From Drosophila pseudoobscura (Eukaryota > Arthropoda > Insecta > Diptera > Drosophilidae): a DNA stretch of 64,000 nt. The stretch covers positions 46,701,869-46,765,868 of the forward strand of contig NC_046683.1 of assembly GCF_009870125.1 (NCBI RefSeq), in the 5' to 3' direction. Position numbers and translations under genes: made by a program. The notes below the pieces were generated by a model, which saw nothing but the letters and a program-made list of their open reading frames with translations, had not been told where the DNA came from and made no database searches. Below are positions 11,101 to 22,723 of the stretch, in pieces (the stretch's first letter is position 1; each line of letters starts with the position of its first letter).

Positions 11101-11622
11101 ATTGCAGTCTCTGTTTGTCTGTATGTATTTGTGCATGTCTGTGCATGTTTCTGTTTCTGTTTCGTATTTTGCACAAATAAGAAGCAGGGGATGGAGAAGA
11201 AGAAGAAGACGAACCCAATCGGCACCATAAAAATCGAGCAAAATCAACAACAAAGACGAGAATTGCATTGAGAAATGCGAAAAAAGGAGAATAAAAATTG
11301 TATTTTTACGACGATTTTCAGTTTATTTCGAATGCAATTCAAATTCCACACGAGAATTAGTCAGCAATTAGCATGTGCCCCCCCTCGCGCTCCAAGGGGG
11401 AATGCAGGGGAGACACTGGCAAAGGGGTGCCCACTCCAGAATGTGTAAAATGAAAAGGAACACAGATATGGAATGGAAATGCAATGAAATGAAACAAAGA
11501 AAAAAAAACAGATATAGTAAATTATAACAAAGAAAAGAGCTGCCGATGGGGAAAAGTAGATCTTGTACAAAGGCTTCAAAAATACTTGGTACAGTGAAAG
11601 CTCCATAGATCGATCCACCGCA

Positions 11623-11651
11623 CCCCCTCCCCCACCCCCACCCCCACCCCC
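11623..11651 (+). repeat. Five CCCCC runs (i-motif / antisense G-quadruplex)
   Basis: Five runs of exactly five C (11623-27, 11629-33, 11635-39, 11641-45, 11647-51) are each separated by one base (T, A, A, A). The complementary strand is a canonical G-quadruplex motif. Confidence 0.85.
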
Positions 11652-12817
11652 ATCGAAAAACCACAAACAACTGTTTTCATACCAGCCCAGAGGACAAATA
11701 TTGATTATAATAAATAAATAACATAAAGCAGAGCAGCAGCAGAGCGCAATCAGAAACCGCATCGCACCGGCCCGGCCTGGCCTGGGCCACACCTGTTTCG
11801 CCTCGATTCGATTTTTGATGATGATATTCCCATGACGGGCGACATATAGACAGACGTCGGCAGCTCTGCTGCTGATCTAAAAACCGAGCAAAATAAATAA
11901 ATAAATAACCATCGTCTGACCTCATTACAAATGCGCTATAATAAATACATATATAAAATAAATACAAATATAATAATTGCGAATGAAATTAACAAAAAAA
12001 TATACCACAGGCAAATTAAATATGGAATATTGTGTAATTTATTAGCGTTAATTAATTTAATTTTACAGAATGAGGGTGGTATAGAGAGAGAGAGAGGGAG
12101 GGAGAGTGAGAGTGAGAGGGGTGGTGTTTTGAAATTTATTGCGCATTGAAAAAGTGCACTCCAACTAAATTGTAAAAATATATATTACATGTCGCTGTGT
12201 AGTAGGAATACACTAAAAAAAATAGCATGTAATTTATGGAAAATGTATTAAAACGTAACATTTCTTAGAAAATGTATTTGATGTCAGGAATCACTTATAA
12301 ATTTATGTCTGTCAGTCTATTTTTTTTTAAATTAAAAAATAGTCTAATCGTCATCTGTGCTGAAGCTGGAAACAGCTTATTTGCTTTGGGGCTGGTGTGT
12401 TTTTTTTTTTCGAAGAATCCTAAATGTGTGGCCTACTATTTCTCTGAGTGTTTAGTACTATATAGGAATATACAATTATACAAATCTACATTAAGCTGAC
12501 CTCCCTCCTCCCCAGCGGGCGAGCGGTTGCGAGGGGAGCAACTGAGGCAGCGGCGTCGACAGCGGCGGCGGCGACGGCGGCGGCGAATTGCGGTCGAAAC
12601 CGTCCCTGGGCGAATCTATCTGTTCATGTGTGTGTTTGTTTGCATCTGTGTGCTTATGTCTGTTATGTGTGTGTGTGTGTGTGCGGCATATGAAAAGTGT
12701 GTCAAGGTTTTTTGAATAATATTTTGTGCAGCGTTAACGCGACGTCAGCGCTCGACGTGACGCGACGCTGGCGCAGAGAAAACGTTGCTGTTGCTTCTGC
12801 TGCCGCCGCTGCTCTCG

Positions 12818-12848
<31 letters not shown>

Positions 12849-14362
12849 GCATTTGTTGTAATCGCCATGTTTGCTCTTTTCTTTGACCGTGTGTGTGTGT
12901 GGCTATCGTCCTCCTCCCTGCCTCCTCTTTGTGTTTGCTTTGTAATGCTGTCCTCCCTCTTGTCCTCCCACTCTTCACTTTGTGTTTGCTCATTTAACGC
13001 TGTCATCGTTTCTTCTGTCTCTCCCTCTATCTTTCTCTCTGTCTTTCTTTTGCTCGTATTTATTCTTCTCATTACTTCTCTACTTTTCTCTTTGTGATTT
13101 ATTCTTAATTAATTGCTATTTAATTTATGATTTATTGTTAATTTTTTATGAATTCTCTTTATTCTTCGAATTCGTTCCATTTAAAGTACAATACTGTACT
13201 GTATTTATTTTTTATTTAATTGGGTTTATTTGTCAATCAAGCGTTTCTCCTCTCTCTCTCTCTCTCTCTCGTCTCTCTGTCTGTCTGTCTGTCTGTGTTC
13301 CCATTTAGAGCAGAAAGGGAGCCACTGATAAGAAAAGAAAAGCAAAGAAAGAAAGAAAAACTGATTGTAATGGTGTAATCGGAATGTGGGCGTGTGGGCG
13401 TGGGCGTGGGTCTGGGTCTGGGTGTGGGCGCTTGATTTATTTATAGGGGGGGATATACATTTTTTAGATTGGGGTAGGTTTAATCTGGTGGAAATTCCCC
13501 TCCGTTGGCATAACCGAATCGAACCGAAACCGAAACTACAACCATTTTGACAGTCTCCCAATTAGCGTGTGGAACCGCACCGAACCTCAAACAGATGTTT
13601 GACTAAGTCGATTATTTATGGCAGCAAAGTTTCCCTTGGTAACAGACTCTAATCCATATCGCCCAAGACTGGAATGGACTGCAGGTAAAGCCCTCTTGAA
13701 GCCCTCAGAAATCATAGCCATGAAGTTTCTGGTTTGAGATTGGGAAAACTTTAATCCATAAAGGACGCAATAACTCAAGGAAACTGTCTCTCACTGTACC
13801 AGCACACACGGACGCATACACGTGTATTAGTGGTAGGCCCGATTTCCGCTCTATCACACCCCAACCCACCCCACACCCCCCTCCCAGCACACATACACAC
13901 GTGCGTCCCACAAAATTTCCCATTGACCCATTAACATGGAAAACAGAAAGCGAAACAGAAACAGAAACTGAAACAGTGGCAGAGGGCACAAGAGGAAGCG
14001 AAATACATATAAACGTATGTAAAAATAGAGTTCGGAACCTATCCTAAGGCTTTTGGTGTTGTTGTGCCGCCACAACCAGCACCCCCCACCAGCAGAGCGG
14101 CAACAACAACCTACACCAACATGGCAACAGTTTTTCGTTACAGCATAAAATGTCTCTATTCCCTCCCCCTCACACTCCCCACCAGACCCCATATACGCCT
14201 CCTTGTCTGCCCTCAAACACATTTATTAGCACGCACAGAAAGGGGGCCAGAGAGAGAGCGAGAGAGAGAGAGAGGCAGCGGCATAGGCATAGGCATAGGC
14301 ATAAAAGCTGAAACGAAATCGAAATTAATCTCTCTAACATAGACCTGAATCTCTACAACAAA

Positions 14363-14373
14363 AAAGTAGGTCA
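14363..14373 (+). promoter_or_regulatory. ROR/DHR3-type monomer site (AAAGTAGGTCA)
   Basis: The same 11-mer as at 10941-10951, here on the plus strand, just upstream of a CAG/GTC-rich block. A Blimp-1-type motif (AAGTGAAAGT, minus strand, 14499-14508) lies 126 bp away. Confidence 0.42.
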
Positions 14374-14396
14374 ACTGTGGCAGCGACGCCAACGCC

Positions 14397-14475
14397 AGCA
14401 GCAGTAGCAGCAGCAGCGGCGGCACCAGCAGCAGCAGCAGCGACGAGCGAACGTCGTCGTCGTTGTCGTTGTCGT
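14397..14475 (+). repeat. (CAG)n then (GTC)n imperfect trinucleotide repeats
   Basis: About 50 bp of GCA/GCG triplets are followed by about 25 bp of GTC triplets. A second (GTC)n array sits at about 14717-14762. The open frames they create are low-complexity and I reject them as genes. Confidence 0.8.
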
Positions 14476-14498
14476 CTTCGTCACACACACAGCAAGAC

Positions 14499-14508
14499 AC
14501 TTTCACTT
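14499..14508 (-). promoter_or_regulatory. Blimp-1-type motif
   Basis: The plus strand reads ACTTTCACTT and the minus strand AAGTGAAAGT, a perfect MAGYGAAAGY. Blimp-1 represses ftz-f1 in D. melanogaster prepupae. Use of this distal site is inference. Confidence 0.35.
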
Positions 14509-17500
14509 ATTACATTATTCAGGCGGCCCCAAAACGCCAAAGAGAGGCGGAGAGAAGCGCTCAATGCGCCTAGTGGGCGAAACTCGTTCGGGTGTCTGCT
14601 CTCTCGCTCTCGTTTTACTTCGCCGACGCCGATGCTGGCAGCGCTGCCTGATGTCGATTATTTCATACTGAAAGCAAAAGTGATCTGAAGCAGCGAGAGA
14701 GATAGAGAGAGCGAGCGTCGTCGTCGTCATCGTCATCGTCGTCTTCGTCGTCGTCGTCGTCTCTCTCTCAATGTGCATTCCACCTCCCCGTGTCCGTCCC
14801 CTACATTGCCGGCCTGCCAAGCTGGGGAAAAATGTTACAAGGTTTCGTTTCAGGTTAAGACGAGTTTTTTTTTTCTTCTCTTCTTTTTTGTTTTTGCTTT
14901 GAGTCAACTTAATATATTTTTTGTGTGTGTGTTTTTTTTTGGGTTTCTTGTTGCTTGTCTGTCGTTTTTGTATTTTGTATTTTCTAAATTTAGCTGATAT
15001 TTTTGTATTGTATGTATGTATCTTCGTCTGTGTGTGTGTGTGTGTGTGTGTATCTTTGTTTTGCTTCGACTGCGATGACGACAGCCGACGACGAGACAGG
15101 GCTATGGCCACAGAGAGGGGTGCGGTTGGGGGGGAATGTGGGAGAGGGAACCCGTGCGTCGTCGTCGTTGGAATAAGTGACCTGCCCCATTTGAAATTTG
15201 TTTGCGGCTGCCTGTTTCTTCAGTGTTTGTTGTTTCTGTTGTTGGAATAAATTGGAATGGTTTGGAATACGTTGGAATGGCATATGTGATCAGGGGTATC
15301 CAATATGATAGTTTCTGGGGGGGAGGGATGTGTGATCACTGATCGTTGATAGAATGTCAAAAGTTGGGCTCTTGGAGGTGGATAGGTTGTACGATCCCTG
15401 ATCCTCCTCCTCAGGAGCTTTGTTAGAGGTCAAGATCCAACACCGAGGATCGATTTTTTATTGAAATTTGTAAATTGTAATAATTATTGATGGAATGGCT
15501 TACGATAGCATTTACCACTGATTTTTCTTGGGCGGAAGGGATGTGGAGCATAATCTTCATGATCGAACCACATTCGAAGTAAAGGACGGAAACCCAGTCA
15601 ATTTTCCAGAGTTCCACTGGTTCACCACGCGCGCGAGCCCTTCTCTTGCCCCATCAGTCACTGCCCCAAAGAAAATGGTCAGTACAGTCGAGTACCAAGA
15701 GCTGGGGCCCAAGAGTCAGGCAACCGCTGACCCAAACATATGACCAAAATGACTAAAAATAAAGCGAAATGTCTTACAAAATGCGAGGCTTTGTGCCTTA
15801 AAGTCAACGTGAAATATTTGGCAATCGACACATAAATTAAAATGGCCAGGCCCCCGCCCCCTACAAGCGCCCCACAAGCCCCCCACAAGCCCCTTTGGAA
15901 ATGTTCAGAATTAAGCCGAAACCGACAAAATAAATGAAAATTAACTGTAGATTGCGTAAAGACAAAAAAACCCCCAAAAAAATAAAAATAAAATAAAAAT
16001 AAAATAAAACAGACAAAACCTTCAGCGGTACGGGGCACACAAATGACCAGCGCTCAAGCTCCGTTCCGATCCGAATCGGATTCCAAATCTGATTCAGTGA
16101 CCAAAAAAAAAACAAAAAAAAAAGCAATAACACTAAGAAAATGCAGTTGAAACAACAATTGAAGACAATTTTGGTGACTTTTTGTATTCGGGGCACGTTT
16201 CAGGTAAATTTTATACGTTTAATGTTTTATTATGAAATTAAACGAAGGCAGCCAAAAACCTGGCCAGAGTTACCGTCAGTCCGTCCGTCTGTCCGTCCGC
16301 CTTTCTGCCTATCTTTCTGTCTGTCATTCCCTGAGCCATTCCGTCAGTCAATCAGTTGGTCATTCCCTCAGTCAATCACCGTACAGTGGGTCCGTGTCCG
16401 ATTCCAAGTCGCGTCATCGCCGAAATACCAGAATACTCGTTGTATGCCTCAAAATTTACCGTGCTTTTCCACCACACGACATTAACATTTGTGCCACCAG
16501 CGCAGTCTCAGGCGCAGACACAGACACAGACGCAGGCGACAAAGCGGCGGAGCGACAATCGGACGGACAGGCCTACGGACAGATCGTCAGATGTGGGGGA
16601 TGGCTGCTGGTGGCAGGCAACAGTTTTGTTTCTTATTTTTTGGCAGTCAAGCACACATTCAAAGACAACCGGCTAAAGTGTCGAGATCGACATGGAAATG
16701 TCAAATGGAATATCCACTCAAACACAAAAACCAAACCATTTATGGGATGGAATCTAAGGGGAATCGGTGGATATTGCCAAAGCCCTTTTTGCCCACCATT
16801 GGGTTATCCCCCTCGTTTTCGACACTTTTGTACCCTGTGCAGCTGAGGCATTTTATGCAGTCAAGTTGTGCGCCGTCGCCGTCGCCGTCACTGTCGCTGC
16901 CGCGGCCGCTGCCGCAGCCAGCGATTGACAAACAACTGTCGAAAAAGCCATTGCGCATGCGCGCACAAGTCAAAAAGGCAAACGCAAACGCAAACGAAAC
17001 GAAACAAAACGAGAACCAAAGCCAACCAACGGACCCAAAAAAAAGTTAACAGATCTTTTTAGTACATACACACGTATGTACATATGTACTAAAACATGTA
17101 TATGCATGCATGTATGTATGTATACATATTTGGGCAACAGTTACACAGAGCCATTTAAATGGAGTAGCGAAGTGGAAGCTGAGTCTCAGGCTGAGGCTGA
17201 GGCTGAGGCTGGGTCTCTGGGTCTGCTGCAGAAGTAGGTCTCCTCTCGTATCACTCTTTGGCTATCGGCCGCGAAACCTGTTTCGCGGAGCCCTGTGCTC
17301 CGACTCCGGCTCCGGCTCCGGCTCCGACGAGAGTGAGAGTGAATCAACCATACCTCATGCCCTGTCTCGCCCCCCATCCCTCATTCCTCTCTGTTTGTGT
17401 CTGTTTTGTCATTACCTGCCGTCCATATGATCAGAGATCCAAAAGTCTTGTTGGCTACGGTCACGAACGTATTTCTTTTTTTTTTTTTGGGAAGGAAATG

Positions 17501-17533
17501 AAAATTTGCCTTTGGCTTTGTCTTCTGTTTTTG

Positions 17534-18061
17534 TATACCCTATCAAAGGGTCAATACGGATAGGATCTAAAGGAATACAGAATAGATATCCACTAGAGCC
17601 CCATCCAAAGGAATACAGATTTCCACTAGAGCCCTGCATGAATCCGCAGTATTTATTTATAAAATCACAGCTCTACTAATACCTCTTTAAAGCTTTCGTT
17701 CCTTAGTAAAATTATGTATTGCCTTCTCGCTCTCTCTACCAGAAAAGCAAACGGAGAGTGAGCGCGAAAAAAACTCGAAATTTGCGGATCTGGCACACGT
17801 TTATTCCGTTTTGGGCAAACATTTTGATGGAATGAGGAAAGTGAGACGTCGATTCTAACTGAAAGAACGAAACGAATACCGAATTCCACCGAAACGATTC
17901 TTCCAAAGATACTTTTCCATCTATTTTCTTCAAAATATCTCAACCCAAACATCACAGACTACGAAGGGACAGATTGTGATCGCGAGATCTGTTTCCTTGA
18001 GTAATGCCGGATCTGCAAGGGTATCACAGATTCGGTCCACGGTCGGCTAGCCTTTCTTTCT
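17534..18061 (+). mobile_element. DINE-like remnant
   Basis: It starts with TATACCCTATCAAAGGGT (hairpin ACCCT/AGGGT) and ends with CAAGGGTATCACAG, a hairpin-capable CGGTCCACGGTCGGC segment and CTTTCTTTCTGG. This matches the DINE start and end layout. Element boundaries are approximate and no coding remains. Confidence 0.45.
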
Positions 18062-19869
18062 GGTTTTCGGTTTCATTTTTGTGTGTATTTTGGAGCTTTT
18101 GAGTGCGGAGTGCGTTTGGATATTTCGTAAGCTTTGTGTGTGTGTGACTCCTCAATTGTTTTTGTAGAGCAGGCAAACGAAGAGCAGCGCAGAGGAAGAA
18201 GAGAAGCGAGAGAAAGAGAGAGAGGGAGATGCCTGTCTGTGTGTCTCTGTCTCTGCCTCTGTTGCGTCTTCTCTCATCTTTGGTAATTGAGCGTTGAAAT
18301 GTTGTAATCTCCCCAGCAACAAGCAACAAGCAGCAACCTACCTACATGAAGGTGGCAAACGTGTTTAACTTTTTTCTCCTTTGCGTCATACGCAGACCGA
18401 GTTGGCTTAGAGGAGCGAGAGAGACAGAGCCAGACAGAAGAGAAGAGAGTGAGAGTGAGAGATAAGTGGGAGACACGTTTTCACGTGCATCCGAGCACAG
18501 GCTCTGGCTATGGCTATCCATTGAAAGTTCACTTTTTGGCTGCATTTCGTTTGGTGTCGATTTTAGGGTTTTTCCCTCTTTCCGTTTCCCAGTTTCTTTT
18601 TTCTTTCGGCATTTTTGTGATTCATGAACTGCCCACAAAACGTTGCATTTTAATGGGTGTCGTCTGGTTGGGGTCTTTCCCTCTCTCCCTCTCCCTCTCT
18701 CTCTCCTCTCCTCTCCTCTTCTGCTTCTACTTTTTTTTAGTTCCGTTTTTGGTTAGTAAAGGAATCGGACTTGGACTCCGACTACAACTCGCACTCCGGG
18801 AGTGAAAGTTTCTTTTTTCGACCACGTTTTTTCTGTTTTTCTGTTTCTTGTTTTATATTTTATGCTCCTTTCGGTGGAATCTTATGTAATTTCGTTGGGC
18901 ATCTCTTTTTTTTTAATGGATCTCCGGTCTCTCCTACAGGGCCTGCATCCTTATTTGGGGTTCCATGGAGTTGTTAAAATTTGCGTTTCTTAATGAGTTA
19001 TTTTGTGTCGGCTTTGAGGAAGTACGGAACGGGACGGGACGGAGCGGGACGATCCCCGACCCCCGACCGAAAGGTTCGTTAATTGCCACATAAATATTAC
19101 GTATACGTACCGTTAATTGATTTTTGCAATATTTTGGGCGACGAGGAGTAAATATTGGACTAAGATTGGGGTCAAATTTTGTAAATAAAATTAATAATAA
19201 ATACCATTTAAGAAAATTAAATAAATATAAACATATTTTAATTAAAACTAGCTAAAAAAAATAAAAAAAACAAATCAGAAGTACAAGGAAGTAAATATAA
19301 TTCTTTAATATATTATTACCATGAATATAAAATTAGCATAAACATTCCAAGAAATAAAAGAACAAATTTAAGAAATTCAAACAAAACAAAAACAAAAAAA
19401 CACACGCACAAAACAACGTGCTAGTTCAGATATTTAAATAATAATATATTATTATAAAAATGTATACCAATTTAAGCAAAAGAATGTCAAATGAGCTTAA
19501 CAAAATTCCCCAGCAGCTTAATAATTTTATAAAAATACACACAAAAACCGCAAGAAAACTTAACTCAAAAGAGAGACAATAACTTCATATTAAACCAGCA
19601 AAAAGCCCAAGCCAAAACCATTATTATTAACAAAAAAAAAAAAAGATATAGAAACAACACAGAAAAAAAACGACGTAGAAATAGGAAACGAAAACGCGCC
19701 ACATGAAAACCGTGTCATGAACAAATGCAACAATAACAAAACCAACAAAAACAATGCAACAACAAACAAAAAAACCAAAAACTAATTGAGACCAAAAGAG
19801 AGACACAAAACGGAAAGAAGAGAAGAAACTAAACCAAAAACCAAAAAAACATACAACAAATTTAAAAGA

Positions 19870-20042
19870 AACCAGAAAGAAAGGGCAGCTTCGGGGGCCG
19901 CAGCTCTAGATACCCTGGCAGAAGGATCTTGATTGGACGATCGATTTTGCCCTTCGACTGATCGTTCCCTATAGTGGGGGTAGGGGTAGGGGTAGTTTAC
20001 GAAATATCTATAAATACACACTATACCCTTTGTAAGGGTATT
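19870..20042 (-). mobile_element. Short DINE-like remnant, minus orientation
   Basis: The right side (20022-20042) carries the hairpin ATACCCTT-TGT-AAGGGTAT. The left side, read on the minus strand, has CAGGGTATCTAGAGCTGCGG and ends CTTTCTTTCTGG. This is the DINE end structure in reverse. The element sits about 230 bp before the GAGA-rich beta promoter region. Confidence 0.5.
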
Positions 20043-20270
20043 AAAGGTGTGAAAGAAGAGATTCGTAAGTGGTACGACAACGATTCCCAGTTTATTTCAA
20101 GTGAGAAATTACAAAATAGCTGCGCTTTAAAAGCTACGGCGGCTTGTAGGGCTTTCATAATGCCTTTTTGGCCATATCCGAAAGAATGAGTTATTGTTGT
20201 TGGTACTTTGCCCGTGCTGTGTTGTACAGTGTACACTGTGCCTTACAGTGGCTCAAAGCTAGGCCAAAAA

Positions 20271-20520
20271 GTTTCACTTTCGCTTTCAGCGCGGCTTGAA
20301 TTTCAACAGAAACAGCAACAGCAACAGCAGCAGCGGCGGCAGCGGCAGCGGCAGCAACAGCAACAAAAACAAAGCTTTCAAAAGGGGGGCACTAAGTCAA
20401 GCCAGGCAGCGCAGTCGCCGCCACGGCAGAAGAGATAAAGAGAGATAGAGAGAGAGAGAGAGCGCGTCAACAGCCAGAGAGTGGGAGAGCAGGCAGGCGC
20501 AACGCTATTGAAAGTGAAAC
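20271..20520 (+). promoter_or_regulatory. Candidate beta-ftz-f1 promoter region with Blimp-1 and GAGA sites
   Basis: A perfect Blimp-1 motif is on the minus strand at 20271-20287 (GAAAGCGAAAGTGAAAC, containing AAGCGAAAGT). A second, one-base-off copy (GAAAGTGAAAC) is at 20510-20520. A GA tract (about 20431-20462) lies between them. CAG-rich leader-like sequence follows. Blimp-1 is known to delay beta-ftz-f1 expression after the ecdysone pulse. I cannot fix the transcription start; assignment to the beta promoter is inferred from position 5' of the beta start codon. Confidence 0.5.
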
Positions 20521-20963
20521 TGCTGCCAGCAAAAACGAATGGGCGAGAGAGTCGGGTCGTATACGTAATAGCCGAAAACTTGAACAGAGAGCGAGAGTGA
20601 CTGAAGCGAGCACGCTGGGCAGCGACGCCCGCAGAGGCAAAGGCAGTGACAGAGAAACGGAGCATCACAGCGAGAAGCTAACAGCGAGCGCAGCAGCGGC
20701 TAGCGGCTAGCAGCTAACAGCGCAAAGCTAACAGCGACGGCGACTGCGGCAGCGGCAGTGGCAGCGCGCTCTAGTGTATTGCGGTATCCTCGACGCTGGG
20801 CTTGGGTTTATTCAATCGAGATACGTGGTTGATGTTGGTCGTGTTTTTCGCCTGGCAATATACACACACCCATATATATATCCCCCACAATATATATACA
20901 CATGTATGTGGCATACAAATATACAACGAATTTTTTTTGAACAACAAAATACGCGCGTTTGTG

Positions 20964-20974
20964 TGACCCAAATA
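20964..20974 (-). promoter_or_regulatory. ROR/DHR3-type monomer site near beta leader
   Basis: The plus strand reads TGACCCAAATA and the minus strand TATTTGGGTCA, a perfect WAWNTRGGTCA. DHR3 sites in this promoter-proximal position are known for D. melanogaster beta-ftz-f1, so this is one of the better candidates. Confidence 0.5.
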
Positions 20975-21427
20975 GCAGCAGCAACAACAGCAACAGCAAC
21001 AACAACAACAACAACAGCAGCAGCAGCAATAGCGCCAAAAATCGATCAAAATAAACAAAACACAACAAAAATATCAAATAAAAAATATACAAAAAAATAT
21101 AGATATAAAATCTATTGCAAAATTGCATTCGCCTGCTCCTTGCACCACCGACGACAGCAGCAGCAGCCGCAGTAGCAGCAGCAGCAGCAGCACTCCCGCC
21201 AGTACCTCCTTGCACCCCAGCAGAACAGCCCCAGGATTATGTTCTCTTGCTGCGTTGTGTGAGTGTGTGTGTGCGTGTGTGTGCATATTTTTTTGTTGTG
21301 TACTATACGTATCCGAGTGTGTGACCCGACGCAAATCAAGAGCGCGGGGGGATAGGGACGGCGATGCATATGCAATGCTGCCAATTGTTTAAACAACACA
21401 GAAAAGTGCAATAAATTTCGCGAGTGG

Positions 21428-21438
21428 TGACCCACATT
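21428..21438 (-). promoter_or_regulatory. ROR/DHR3-type monomer site near beta leader
   Basis: The plus strand reads TGACCCACATT and the minus strand AATGTGGGTCA, a perfect match 464 bp downstream of the previous one and 1.28 kb before the start codon. Confidence 0.5.
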
Positions 21439-21886
21439 CAAGCCCCAGAGGAGCGGAGAGGAAAGGCCGACTCCTCAACAACAACAGCAACAACAACAAC
21501 AACAAAAGTGTGAAGAAAGTACCAAGAATAATACCACAAAAAGCCAAAAGTGTTAAATAAATATACCAAGTTTCAAAATCCAACGCACACAATCAAGCAA
21601 AAGATATAGCTATCTATAGATACATGCATACATACATATATAAAGCCCTACCTCTATCGGAGAAATCTATAAACAAAACAAAAATCATCCTTTTTGCTGT
21701 ATATATTATATATTATATATAATATATCGTATATATATATTGATATATATATAAATCTATCTATCTATCTCACTCACCTCGTCAAAGTACCTGCAAAATA
21801 TTAATCTAAAAAGTTAACCTCAAAAACCAAAACTCCAAATATTCAACAAAAATAAAAACAAAAAACAATTCGTAACGCAAAAACAT

Positions 21887-22085
21887 TTCTTCTAAAGAAT
21901 AAGGAAAACACACACAAAAGTTTGTTAAATTAAAACATTTTCTTATAAAGAAAGCAACGTGTTCAAATAATCAAATAACATTAAAACATTTAAATCAACA
22001 ACAAACAAGAAAGAAATACCCTTAAAACAACTTCTTCTAAAGAACCAACACAAAATTCCATACAAAATACATTTCTTCTAAAGAA
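21887..22085 (+). repeat. Four dispersed copies of TTCTTCTAAAGAA mini-hairpin
   Basis: TTCTTCTAAAGAA occurs at 21887-21899, 22032-22044 and 22073-22085, and TTCTTATAAAGAA at 21940-21952. Each can form a 5-bp TTCTT/AAGAA stem with a 3-nt loop. The flanks differ apart from a frequent leading ACAT, so this is not a simple tandem repeat. Confidence 0.8.
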
Positions 22086-22708
22086 ATTAAGCCCAAATTA
22101 AGCAAGAGTTTTTTTTTTTAAATACTAAGCAATAAATAAAGAATTTACATAAACAAAAATTCAATTAAGGCTAAGAAATTGTTTGTAAAATACATTTCTT
22201 ATTAAAAAAATAAATAAAAAAAACCCCATATGAAATTATAGACAAAATGATGTCAAGAGATTATGATACATTTTAGCAACAAAAATAAAAACAACAACAA
22301 CAATACAATCGTTAATTGTCGCACGAATAAACAATATAAATTTCCACAAATTTATAAACAAATAAAAAAACAAAAATTTTAAATCAAATTCAGTTGGCCT
22401 TAAAAATGTTGCATATAAAAAATGAGCATAAATTGAGTGCAAAAAAAACCAGACCACCGTATGAAAACCACAACAATTACAAGAACAACCTATTTTACTA
22501 TCAAGTTTAAAACATAAACATAAACATAAACACTTAACATTTAAAAACATACAAACTATTATACTCTACAAAAACAACCCCCTCCCCAACCCAAGCAAAG
22601 AGTGGACAAATTTAAGAACGACTCTCAAAAGAACCGTCCAGAGATCCAGTCAAAACGGAATTTGAAACGAAACGATTTCCCCTTGAAATTTCGATCAAAA
22701 AAACATAC

Positions 22709-22723
22709 ATGAAATGTTATTAG
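22709..22723 (+). CDS. Upstream ORF overlapping the beta start codon
   Basis: ATG AAA TGT TAT TAG starts 5 nt before the ftz-f1 beta ATG and terminates inside it, in the +2 frame. Ribosomes that initiate here would pass the main start and stop at codon 4 of the main frame. Its context (CATACATG) has A at -3; the main start (GAAATG) has G at -3. A regulatory role is inference. Confidence 0.45.
   Translation: MKCY

Larger units (their letters stand above)
11101..20270. other. Non-coding region between the 11-kb block and the beta promoter
   Basis: No coding exon is recognisable. CAG, GTC, GA and CT repeats give many spurious S/Q/R-rich frames. Included are a C5-run tract, trinucleotide arrays at 14.4-14.76 kb, a GAGGCT/CTCCGG hexamer area (17.18-17.33 kb), two DINE-like remnants and an AT-rich stretch at 19.15-19.9 kb. 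Confidence 0.6.
20521..22713 (+). other. ftz-f1: Probable 5' leader / promoter-proximal DNA of ftz-f1 beta
   Basis: Two kilobases of CAG/CAA-rich (20.6-21.5 kb) and then A-rich sequence run up to the beta start codon. There is no long open frame in phase with the gene. Two perfect ROR/DHR3 sites, an alternating AT tract (21703-21772), four copies of a 13-bp mini-hairpin and an overlapping upstream ORF are visible. Whether it is one exon or is spliced cannot be decided by eye. Confidence 0.5.

Noticed and set aside
10573..11228. Overlapping 142- and 162-codon frames on opposite strands
   Set aside because: Both are by-products of the CT/CAG-rich block; compositions (P/S/L and Q/R-rich) follow the repeats, and there is no family match to the alpha-FTZ-F1 N terminus.
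14377..15111. Frames of 103 and 198 codons around the trinucleotide arrays
   Set aside because: They are poly-A/poly-T/poly-K translations of GCA, GTC and AAG repeats and disagree in strand and phase.
1..22713. Search for the alpha-FTZ-F1-specific N-terminal exon
   Set aside because: No Q/H-rich frame with a donor leading into the zinc-finger exon was recognised; it probably lies 5' of the window.
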